A stretch of DNA of 64,000 nt from JBGAJN01 sp044224905 (GTDB taxonomy: Bacteria > Verrucomicrobiota > Verrucomicrobiia > Limisphaerales > JBGAJN01): positions 930,001-994,000 of the forward strand of contig JBGAJN010000001.1 in NCBI GenBank assembly GCA_044224905.1, given 5' to 3'. The notes under the pieces are model-generated. The model had not been told where the DNA came from, made no database searches, and worked only from the letters and a program-made list of their open reading frames with translations. Positions 16,467 to 25,000 of the stretch are shown here, one piece after another; the stretch's first letter is position 1; every line of letters starts with the position of its first letter. Position numbers and translations under genes: made by a program.

Positions 16467-18716
16467 ATGAATCCGAATCGGAAAGCGTTTTTCTCTTTCA
16501 CTGGGAGCCTGATGTTTGCTCTCTCACTCCTAAACGCTGCCATCAGCGCTGAGCATGCGGAGGTGATCGTTTACGGCGGCACGCCGGCGGGCGTGATGGC
16601 GGCGATTGCGGCGGCGCGGCAGGGACACACGGTCGCGCTCGTGGATATCAACAATCACGTCGGCGGGATGGTGAGCGGCGGCTTGGTCGCCACGGATATG
16701 GGGGATCGCAAAACGGTGGGCGGCCTCGCGGACGATTTCTTCAATCGCATCGTGAAGTATTACACCGACAAATACGGCGCGGGTTCGAAGGAACTCAAAG
16801 CCTGTCGCGCGGGACACACCTTCGAGCCGCACGTCGCGGAACTCATCTTCGAGCAGATGCTCAAGGAACAGCCGCGCGTAAAGATTTGGCGGAACTGCCG
16901 TTATCGCTCCGTGTTGCCCGAGACGGATCGCGCGGTCTCTGGCAATCGCATCACGGCGCTCGTCGTGGATGACACGGTGGCCAAGACCACGCGCACCTTC
17001 ACCGGCGAAATGTTTATCGATGCGAGTTACGAGGGCGATTTGATGGCCGGCGCGCACGTGCCGTATCGCGTCGGGCGCGAGTCGCGCGCGGAGTTCGGCG
17101 AATATCTCGCGGGCGTCAGCATGGGGCCGAAGGAGCAGCGCGGTCTCGGCGATCATCGCACGATGGCTTACAACTACCGCGTCTCCTTCACCTCGAACAC
17201 CGTCAACCGCGTGCTCGTCCCGAAGCCGCAACATTACGATCCCGCTCCGTTTCTCGCGACCTACGGGAAGCGCATCAAGGAAGGAAAGGCCAAAGGCTTT
17301 GGCGATTTCTTCACCACCGTGGACAAGGCGCATCCCGGCGGAAAATACGACGTGAACTGGTTCGACTGGCCGGGCAATAGCGAAGGTTACGCCGAGGGAA
17401 ATTGGGAGACGCGCGACCGCATCGCCGCTACCATCCGCGATCGTGCGCTGAGCTTGCTCTATTACTTTCAGAATGATCCCGAGTTGCCCGAAGCCTTCCG
17501 CACTGAGGCGCGCACGTGGGGCCTGCCGAAGGATGAGTTCGCCGATAGCGGGCACTTTCCATTTCAACTCTACGTCCGCGAAGCCCGCCGGATGGTCGGA
17601 CGCTACGTGCTCCGTGAAAGCGATCTCACGCAAGATCGCTGGAAAGCCGACGGCATCGCGACCGGCAGCTACGGTGTGGATTGCCACACGATTCAGTTTC
17701 TTCGCGAAGGCGACCGCCTTGTGCCCGAGCACACGCGGCACGTCGCGTTGAACAACTACGACATTCCCTACGCGAGTCTCGTGCCGCCGGACGTGGAAAA
17801 CCTCCTCGTGCCCGTGTGCTGTTCCGCTACGCACGTCGCCTACTGCTCACTGCGTATGGAACCGGTTTACATGATGCTTGGTCAGGCCGCCGGCAACGCC
17901 GCGCACCTCGCACTCGCGAAGAAGACGAGCGTGCAAAACGTGGAAACGAAGAATCTCCGCGCACTCTTGCTCAAGGAGGGTGCAGTGCTTGATGCCGGTT
18001 ACCAACCGCAAGTGAAGCTCTCCATCACGCCCGCACAGCCGAAGGTAGGCGAACGCACTGTGATCAAAGTCATCCCTGGCGCGATGAAAGATCCGCTCAA
18101 GCAAGTCATGTGGGACTTCGACGGAACGGGAAAAGTTTCCGGCGAAGGTGAACGCGTGGTGCAGACCTTCGCGCTAGACAAGGCATACACTGTCAGCGCG
18201 CTCGTCACCGATGCCGCGGGACGTCGCCGACTTGTCACGACCGAAGTCGCTGTCGGAGCTGCGACCGCGCGGGACGTTACGGTGGATGATTTTGATGCCG
18301 AACTGGCCGGTCGGTGGGATGGCACGTTTCCCGACTACATCGCCGGGCTGCCGCTGCGTTACTCGGATGTGTTCACCGGGCCCGGCATCCATCGCGACGT
18401 CGCGCGTAAAGGCAAGACGTCACCCGTTCGCGCGCGCTTTCAGCCGACGATTCCGCGCACAGGCCGTTATCAAGTTTGCATCGGCTTCCGGCCTGCGAGG
18501 AATCAGGCGACGAATGTTCCGCTCACGATCCGCCACGCTGACGGCATAGCAAAACTCACGGTGAACGAGCGCAAGGAAACCACGCCGTTCAACTTCACGC
18601 CCGTCGGCGAGTTCAACTTCAAGGCCGGTGACTCGGGTTTCGTGGAAATTTCCAACAGCAAAGCCGACGGTCGCGTAGTCATCGACGGCGTGCGCTGGGT
18701 GTGGCTGGGTGAGTGA
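16467..18716 (+). CDS. Exported FAD-dependent oxidoreductase with C-terminal PKD-like and sandwich domains
   Basis: About 749 residues from ATG 16467, chosen because a signal peptide follows (SLMFALSLLNAAISAE); ATG 16455 is an alternative and the frame is open to 16335. The FAD-binding start is VIVYGGTPAGVMAAIAAARQ then VDINNHVGGMVSGGL, the FAD_oxidored (PF12831-like) signature; DASYEGDLMAGA near residue 190 is also typical. After about residue 520 comes a PKD-like segment (MWDFDGTGKVSGEG) and a final beta-sandwich (around TGRYQVCIGF to VIDGVRWVW) resembling the golvesin/xanthan-lyase C-terminal domain. Related proteins are common in polysaccharide loci of PVC bacteria; the reaction is unknown. 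Confidence 0.8.
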   Translation: MNPNRKAFFSFTGSLMFALSLLNAAISAEHAEVIVYGGTPAGVMAAIAAARQGHTVALVDINNHVGGMVSGGLVATDMGDRKTVGGLADDFFNRIVKYYTDKYGAGSKELKACRAGHTFEPHVAELIFEQMLKEQPRVKIWRNCRYRSVLPETDRAVSGNRITALVVDDTVAKTTRTFTGEMFIDASYEGDLMAGAHVPYRVGRESRAEFGEYLAGVSMGPKEQRGLGDHRTMAYNYRVSFTSNTVNRVLVPKPQHYDPAPFLATYGKRIKEGKAKGFGDFFTTVDKAHPGGKYDVNWFDWPGNSEGYAEGNWETRDRIAATIRDRALSLLYYFQNDPELPEAFRTEARTWGLPKDEFADSGHFPFQLYVREARRMVGRYVLRESDLTQDRWKADGIATGSYGVDCHTIQFLREGDRLVPEHTRHVALNNYDIPYASLVPPDVENLLVPVCCSATHVAYCSLRMEPVYMMLGQAAGNAAHLALAKKTSVQNVETKNLRALLLKEGAVLDAGYQPQVKLSITPAQPKVGERTVIKVIPGAMKDPLKQVMWDFDGTGKVSGEGERVVQTFALDKAYTVSALVTDAAGRRRLVTTEVAVGAATARDVTVDDFDAELAGRWDGTFPDYIAGLPLRYSDVFTGPGIHRDVARKGKTSPVRARFQPTIPRTGRYQVCIGFRPARNQATNVPLTIRHADGIAKLTVNERKETTPFNFTPVGEFNFKAGDSGFVEISNSKADGRVVIDGVRWVWLGE

Positions 18717-18761
18717 AGTTGTGAGATTTCGCAGAACAAACTTAATTCGGGAACCGAAGCA

Positions 18762-18868
18762 GAGCCCGCGCAATACGCGAATCAAACGAAACGAGAACGG
18801 AGAGACATCGCGTCATAATCGCGTCCGCGGAACTTAGCATTCGCGTTCTTCGCGTGATTCGCGGGCTA
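18762..18868. repeat. Imperfect palindrome, family 1, copy A
   Basis: Left arm 18762-18790 (AGCCCGCG … ACGCGAA) and right arm 18841-18868 (TTCGCG … CGCGTGATTCGCGGGCT) form an imperfect inverted repeat in the 168-base gap between the FAD oxidoreductase and the HAD gene. The same arm consensus, GCCCGCGAATCACGCGAA, recurs at 39792, 41720 and 49975. No other feature was seen in this gap. Confidence 0.6.
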
Positions 18869-18884
18869 CTTTCCGGAATCCGGC

Positions 18885-19532
18885 TTAGTTCGCCACACCG
18901 AGAAGTTTCTCGATCTCTTCGTAGGTCTTCACGACGTGCGTGGCGTGCTGGAGCTTTTCCGTAGGCAACGAATTGGTGATGGCGATTACGTTCATCCCCG
19001 CAGCGCGAGCGGCAGTCACTCCGGCGGCGGAATCCTCGATGACACAGCATGTCGCGGGGGCCACGCCGAGCAGTTCGGCAGTGCGGAGGAAAATATCCGG
19101 CGCGGGCTTGCCACGGGGTACATCGGTGGAACTGACGACGACCGGGAAGTAGCGGCGGAGATTTTTCAACGCAAGCACTTCATCGATGACGGGATGCCGC
19201 GAACCCGACGCGACGGCGAGTTTGAAACGGCGCGCGACCTTGTCCACGAGCTCGGGCAGGCCATCGAAGATCGGCTCGTCGGCCTTGAGGATTTTCAGGA
19301 AGTGACTTTGTTTCCACGCCATCAACTCGTCGAAGCTCTGAGTCGGTTGGTGTTTCGCGATGAAGTCCACCCACACGGCGGAATCAGAACGGCCGAGGTA
19401 ATCCGGCAGATGCATGCCGTGCGTCGCGCCGAAACCCATCTGTTCGAAGATGTCGAGGAACGCGCGTTCGTGGCGGGGCTCGCTGTCCACGATCACGCCA
19501 TCCATGTCAAAAATGATCGCCGAAAAATTCAT
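18885..19532 (-). CDS. HAD family hydrolase, beta-phosphoglucomutase-like
   Basis: A 215-residue cytosolic protein. The start at 19532 places the catalytic HAD motif I at residues 5-11 (IFDMDGV), continuing IVDSE as in beta-phosphoglucomutase and phosphatase relatives. Motif II is the S in AVASGSR, motif III the lysine in PRGKPAPD, and motif IV ED in CVIEDSAAG. A four-helix cap lies between motifs I and II. The likely reaction is dephosphorylation of a sugar phosphate or its isomerisation. The open frame runs upstream to 19724 but that part is arginine-rich and lacks family similarity. It is convergent with the FAD oxidoreductase and divergent from the next Gfo/Idh/MocA gene. Confidence 0.88.
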   Translation of the reverse strand: MNFSAIIFDMDGVIVDSEPRHERAFLDIFEQMGFGATHGMHLPDYLGRSDSAVWVDFIAKHQPTQSFDELMAWKQSHFLKILKADEPIFDGLPELVDKVARRFKLAVASGSRHPVIDEVLALKNLRRYFPVVVSSTDVPRGKPAPDIFLRTAELLGVAPATCCVIEDSAAGVTAARAAGMNVIAITNSLPTEKLQHATHVVKTYEEIEKLLGVAN

Positions 19533-19602
19533 CAGCCCGTGAGCAAAACCGGAAATGCGGCGCGACGCAAAATAAATGCGTGGCGCACGGCGTTCAGCGG
19601 GC

Positions 19603-19631
19603 TTGACGCTGAACAACGCCCGACCTAGAAC
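19603..19631 (+). promoter_or_regulatory. Candidate sigma-70-type promoter
   Basis: TTGACG (19603-19608), a 17-base spacer and TAGAAC (19626-19631) lie upstream of the Tat Gfo/Idh/MocA gene, giving a leader of about 20 bases to ATG 19657. The same arrangement occurs before acpP. Confidence 0.45.
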
Positions 19632-19656
19632 CCTCGCACGTCTCCGACACTTTATT

Positions 19657-20997
19657 ATGAACGAACAAATCCTCTCCTCCTCACTCGCGCCGCGCCGCAC
19701 GTTTTTGAAGAACTCCGCCGTCATCGGCAGTGCGCTCGCGACGTCATTTGAATTTCCTCACATCGCCTCCGCCAAGCCGAACAGCGAGAAGCTGAAGATC
19801 GGCTGGGTCGGTTGCGGTGGTCGTGGCACCGGTGCCGCCAATCAAGCGCTCAAGGCTGACAGCAATGTTGAAATGTGGGCCATCGGTGAAGTCTTCCGCG
19901 ACAAGATCGACACGTCGCTCGAAACGCTCAAGAAGCAGTTCGAAAAGAATCCTGAGAAGATCAACGTCGCCGAAGAGCGCAAGTTCGTCGGTCTCGACGC
20001 GTATCAGAAGGTCATCGATTCCGGCGTCGATGTCGTGATTCTCACCACCTCGCCCGGCTTCCGTCCGCAGCACATCAAAGCCGCGATCGACGCGGGCAAG
20101 CACGTCTTCGCCGAGAAGCCGATGGCCGTGGACGGCCCCGGCCTGCGCTCGGTTTTGGAGAGCGTGAAGAAAGCGAAGGAGAAGAACCTCGCGCTCGTCG
20201 ACGGCTTTGTTTGGCGTTGGACTCAGGCCAATCGCGCCGCTTACGAGAAGATTCACGCCGGCGCTATTGGTGACATTACGGCGATCTACTCGAGCTACTA
20301 CAACAACGCGCCTGAGCGTTATCCGAAGTGGAATCGCCAGAACACCAAGACCGACCTCGAGTGGCAGTTGCGCCGCTGGTATTATTTCACGTGGCTCAGC
20401 GGTGACCACATCGTGGAACAGGCCGTGCACAGCATCGACAAGATGCTCTGGGCGATGAAAGACGAACCGCCCGCAAGCGTGGTTTGCACCGGCGGCCGTC
20501 AGGCGCGTCCCGGCGAACCGGGCGGCGAATACGGCAACATCTTCGACCACTTCGCCGCGGAGTACAAGTGGGAGAGTGGCGCCAAGGGCTACCATTTCAC
20601 CCGCCAGTTCGATCAGAGCTACAACGGCAACACCGATACTGTGTTCGGCACCAAAGGCGTGTACGAAGGCGAGAGCGGCGGTAAGCGCCACTACATCAAG
20701 GGCGAAAACGCGTGGCGCTACAAAGCTCCTGAAGGCTTCATGGACAACGGCTACGAGACCGAGCACCTCGAAATGTACGCGAGCATTCGCTCCGGCAAGC
20801 CGATCAACACCGGCGATCGTTTCTGCAAGACTACCCTCGCGGCGATCATGGCGCGCATGTCCGCCTACACCGGCAAGGAAGTCACTTGGGAAATGGCGCT
20901 GAACTCGCAGGAGGACACGTTCCCGAAGAATCTTTCATGGGACATGAAACTCCCCGTCGCGCCAGTTGCGGTTCCCGGACGCACGCGGTTCATCTGA
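19657..20997 (+). CDS. Tat-exported Gfo/Idh/MocA family oxidoreductase (module 1)
   Basis: A 446-residue protein. Start 19657 gives a twin-arginine signal (APRRTFLKNSAVIG) and lies just after a candidate promoter; the upstream in-frame ATG at 19576 would remove that arrangement. The Rossmann motif is IGWVGCGGRGTGAANQA, the catalytic-lysine motif VFAEKPMAVD, and the C-terminal H-x-x-D (AVHSIDKMLWAM). It is clearly paralogous to the gene at 26736-28049: the two share long near-identical stretches, for example NSEKLKIG and SGVDVVILTT. An intrinsic terminator follows at 21016, so it may be transcribed partly apart from the isomerase-like gene at 21089. Confidence 0.9.
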   Translation: MNEQILSSSLAPRRTFLKNSAVIGSALATSFEFPHIASAKPNSEKLKIGWVGCGGRGTGAANQALKADSNVEMWAIGEVFRDKIDTSLETLKKQFEKNPEKINVAEERKFVGLDAYQKVIDSGVDVVILTTSPGFRPQHIKAAIDAGKHVFAEKPMAVDGPGLRSVLESVKKAKEKNLALVDGFVWRWTQANRAAYEKIHAGAIGDITAIYSSYYNNAPERYPKWNRQNTKTDLEWQLRRWYYFTWLSGDHIVEQAVHSIDKMLWAMKDEPPASVVCTGGRQARPGEPGGEYGNIFDHFAAEYKWESGAKGYHFTRQFDQSYNGNTDTVFGTKGVYEGESGGKRHYIKGENAWRYKAPEGFMDNGYETEHLEMYASIRSGKPINTGDRFCKTTLAAIMARMSAYTGKEVTWEMALNSQEDTFPKNLSWDMKLPVAPVAVPGRTRFI

Positions 20998-21015
20998 GTT
21001 AAAACGGTTTTCAAC

Positions 21016-21050
21016 AAGGCGCGAAGTCGATCAGGCTTCGCGCCTTTTGT
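21016..21050 (+). terminator. Intrinsic terminator after Gfo/Idh/MocA gene
   Basis: Perfect 11-bp stem AAGGCGCGAAG (21016-21026) / CTTCGCGCCTT (21036-21046) with a 9-base loop, continuing into TTTTGTGTCTTT. It lies between the oxidoreductase stop (20997) and the isomerase-like gene at 21089. Confidence 0.8.
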
Positions 21051-21088
21051 GTCTTTGCGCTGTGCGAGCCTTGCGCTAAATCTCCCGC

Positions 21089-21997
21089 ATGCACCGCCGC
21101 ACATTTCTCCGCACTTCGGCTTTGGCTCTCACTGCTTCTCCATTCGCCGCAAAAGTCTTCGCTGCCGCGCCAGTGAAGCCGCGACCGATCAAGAAGGGTT
21201 ACATGATCTCGGCTTTTCCGGCAGGCGGACGCGATCTGCCGACACTGGAGAAGTTTCAATTGATCAAAGCCGCGGGCTTCGCCGGCGTCGAGCCGCGCGC
21301 GTTGATGGATCAGGAGGAAATCCTTCGCGCGCGCGATGCCACGGGGTTGCAGATCCCGTCGGTCGTAGTCGGCGCGCAGACGCGTCCGTTGAACAGCCCG
21401 GCGCCATCGGTGCGACAGACGGCCATCGACGCGCTCAAGCAGGCGTTGCGCGATGCGAAGCGTTACGGCGCTCGGGCGGTGCTGACGATCGCCGGCGGCG
21501 TGGATGCGCAGACGAGTTACGCGGAGAACTGGGATCGCACGCAGGCGGCGATCCGTGAGGCGTTGCCGTTGGCGGAGGAATTGCAGGTGCGCATCGCGAT
21601 CGAGAACGTGTGGAATAATTTCCTGCTCAGCCCGATCGAGATGCGGAAGTACGTGGACGATTTCAACAGCCCGTGGGTCGGCGTGCATCTCGATCTCGGC
21701 AACTTGATGTATGTCGGCTGGGCCGAACATTGGATTCCCGTGCTCGGCAAACGCATCGCGACCGTTCACATCAAGGAATACAGCCGCAAGAAGCACGAGG
21801 AGGAAGGCAAGCGGAAGGGTTTCGAGGTCGATTATCTCGCCGGCGACAACAACTGGCCGGCCATAATGCGCGCGCTCGATGGGATCGGCTACGACGGTTG
21901 GGCGATTTGTGAACCGGCGTATCGGGTGACCGGCATCGCGCCTGGGGATCGCTTGAAACAGATCAGCGAAAAGTTGGACAAGATCTTGGCGAGTTGA
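21089..21997 (+). CDS. Tat-exported sugar isomerase/epimerase-like TIM barrel (module 1)
   Basis: A 302-residue protein with signal MHRRTFLRTSALALTAS. The mature part is an AP-endonuclease/xylose-isomerase-like TIM barrel: GFAGVEPRALMD, AIENVWNNFLL with the metal-ligand glutamate, GVHLDLGNLM with the aspartate, TVHIKEYSRK with the histidine, and WAICEPAYR with the final glutamate. These acidic/histidine residues usually bind one divalent metal. Some exported relatives act on keto sugars produced by Gfo/Idh/MocA enzymes. It pairs with the dehydrogenase just upstream, and an equivalent pair is repeated at 26736-28955. Confidence 0.88.
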   Translation: MHRRTFLRTSALALTASPFAAKVFAAAPVKPRPIKKGYMISAFPAGGRDLPTLEKFQLIKAAGFAGVEPRALMDQEEILRARDATGLQIPSVVVGAQTRPLNSPAPSVRQTAIDALKQALRDAKRYGARAVLTIAGGVDAQTSYAENWDRTQAAIREALPLAEELQVRIAIENVWNNFLLSPIEMRKYVDDFNSPWVGVHLDLGNLMYVGWAEHWIPVLGKRIATVHIKEYSRKKHEEEGKRKGFEVDYLAGDNNWPAIMRALDGIGYDGWAICEPAYRVTGIAPGDRLKQISEKLDKILAS

Positions 21998-22067
21998 ATA
22001 TCTGCGCGGGGCGGATTGTTTCCTTGTCCTTTCGCCGTAGATCCGCTATTTATCTAAGCGTCCCACT

Positions 22068-25000
22068 ATGCCCTCCACGAGACGCCATGCGGTCACAGGC
22101 GCGGTTGCCATCGCGCTGATCATTTCCATCTTTGTCTGGCGTGAGAAATCGCCGCCTCCAGGGCCGGTGCCGCCAGCCACCGCTCCCGCCATTGCCGCGG
22201 CGCTCCCGCCAAAATCACCGCTCCGCCCGGCGGTTGTCCGATCGTCCGTCACTAATGCAGCAGTTCAACGGGCCATCGCTGCGGCAACCTTGCCGCAGGA
22301 ACCCGGAGCATCGCTGCCTCCGTTGCCGCCGTTGCGCGGTGGGAGTTGGAATTCGTCCGAAGCACCGGCGAAGTTTCTGGCCTTCGCCGATTGGGTCGAA
22401 AAATTTCGCGCCGGTACCGCCGCGATGGCCGATGGCGAACAGCTCGCGACCGAACGTCGCGGCGCAATGGCCCAATTGATTCAGTCCGATCCCGAGACCG
22501 CGTTGCAACTCGCTGTGCCCACTTCCGTGCGCCGCGCTCTGCCGGAATCGATCACCGCGCTGTTGGAAACTCCGCTCGACGGTCGTGGTGATCTCACGTT
22601 GATCGCCGCGTTGCCCGAACCGGGCACTGCTCCGGTGCGTCCGGCGAACTCCCGCTTCGTCACTCTGGGGGGTGAAACATACAATGCGTTCGTATCCGGA
22701 CGACGTTTAGGACAGCCCACTCGCCGGAACATTCCGCTGCACGGCATCGTGCTGGATGGTAATGCGGCAATTTCTCAATCGCCGGTTCGCGTGCTTGAGG
22801 TCAGCGAAGCAACCGAAGTGAAGGCGACGTTGCCGGCGGATCCCATTTGCTCCATCTCCGGTCTCGATACCACGGCTAACAATGAAGAAGTGGCGCTGGA
22901 AACCGGGGGTGAAGTCGTGATCTTGTGCAGTCGCGATCACGCGTTGCGCTTGGCGGCGCAATTGCAGGCCGCGGAGGATTCACTACCGCCCGGCACGTCG
23001 TTCGACGCGAGCGGCGGCGTCATCACCGACGTGGCCCAGAACGGCAGCCGCTCGATTCTCCTGATCCGCGTGGATTTCTCCGATTACCCGGGCGGTTCGA
23101 TTACGGACACCGAGGGAACCAACGTGATCACCAGCTTGGTGAACACGTTTTCGAACTGGTCCTACGGACGGTTGATTATTGATCCCGCCGGCGGCGGCTC
23201 CGACGTCACGCCCGTTCTGCGCATGCCCAGGAGCAACGCGGAATACAATGGCAACGATGGGCTGTTGCGCTCTGACGCGTGGGCTGCCGCAACCAACGCT
23301 GGATTTCCACCGAGCGCCTACGATCTCGACGCGACGTGCTTTGCCGGCAACACGCCGAACTGGGGCTACGGAGGGTTGGCCTTCGTCGGTGGTCGCGGCA
23401 CGTGGTTGCACACCACGGGAGCGTCCAGCACCGCAGGCATCGGCACCCACGAGTTCGGCCACAACTTCGGCCTAAACCACGCGAACTTTTACAACGCCCC
23501 TTCCTACACCGTCACGTTCCCCGGTGGTTCAAACGACGAATACGGAAATCCATGGGACACGATGGGCAGCGCATCGACGAACAACGCTTACGGAGCGTCG
23601 CAGAAAAAGTATCTCGGCTGGCTCACCAACGGCGGCGGTTTGACGGAATGGATCGCCGTGAGCAACAACATCACGACTAATCGTATCTATGCGCACGACG
23701 AGTTACAGTCACCGGGCTTGGTGAAGGGACTGCGCATCACGCGCGATCCGAATCTGAACAACGACAAGGAATTTTACTGGGCCGAATATCGCACCACGAA
23801 AGCGAACAAGGCGCTCGACAATGGCGTGGTGTTGAACTGGGCCGGCAACGGAAACGAACGCCCCGAACTGCTCGACACGACTCCCAGCTCGGATCCCAAC
23901 TCGACGACCGACAAGGACGACTCCGCCCTGGTAATTGGGCGCACGTTCACCGACACCAACTACAACATTCACATCACACCGATCGCAAAAGGTGTGAGTA
24001 CCAATTCTTGGATCGATGTCGTGGTGAACTATGGCCCTTTTCCCGGCAACAACGATCCCACCGTCGATGTGACCGCGCCCGCTACCAACGCGGCGACGAG
24101 TGTCTCCTTGAGTTTCACCGCGACGGCTAGCGATCCCGATGGCGACACGCTCGCGTATTCGTGGAAGTTTGATGACGGCGATTACAGCACGTCGAACAGT
24201 CCGAATGTCACTCACGCGTGGACGAGCGCTGGCGAGTACCGCGTACAATGCACCGTCAGCGACATGAAGGGTGGCGTCGCGCAGAAGTCCATCACCGTGC
24301 GCATTGGGAATCCCACGGTCTACACCATTTCCGGTCAAACTTTCCTTCACGGTGTCCCCGTGGGTGGGGTGCGCGTTTACACCGACGCGACCAACTTCTG
24401 TTACTCTGATAGCGATGGCTTCTACAGCCTTGTGGGGTTGAAAGCGACTAACTGGAATGTGTCAGCGTTTTACGAGAGTCACGCGGGCGTCCGCTTGGGC
24501 TTCGCGAACCCTGTGGTGGTTGGACCCAACACAAACAATATCAATTTCCAGTTCGGCATCCCGCTGATGGGCGGCCTCGTATCGCGCTCGATGAACATGA
24601 ACGCGACCAACACTCCGATGTTTTTCTGGACCTTCGATTGGGAGACGGCTCAACCCAACGTTGTGGTGGACGCTTTTAGCGGCAATACCAACCTCATGCC
24701 CGATTCGGGCTTCGCCTTCTCGTCGACCGGCACCAATCGCATCCTCACCCTCACGCCAGCCACGAACGTCTCTGGTACGGTCACCAACTTCGTCACCGCC
24801 ACCGACACGAATGGCTTCACGGTGACCAACAGCTTTGTGCTGACAATCAACGCGGCGCCAGCCTTGACCACGACCGCCGTGACCTCGCCCGAGGACACCG
24901 CCGTCGACGTGGATCTTTGGGCGCGCACGTCCGACGGCACTACCGACAGCAATGTGCTTTACACCGTGAGCGCGGCGCTCAACGGCACGGTGTCGCTCGT

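Noticed and set aside
22024..22052. Possible promoter (TTGTCC, 17 bases, TATTTA) before the metalloprotease
   Set aside because: Weak match, and the implied start site leaves only about 9 bases before the ATG.
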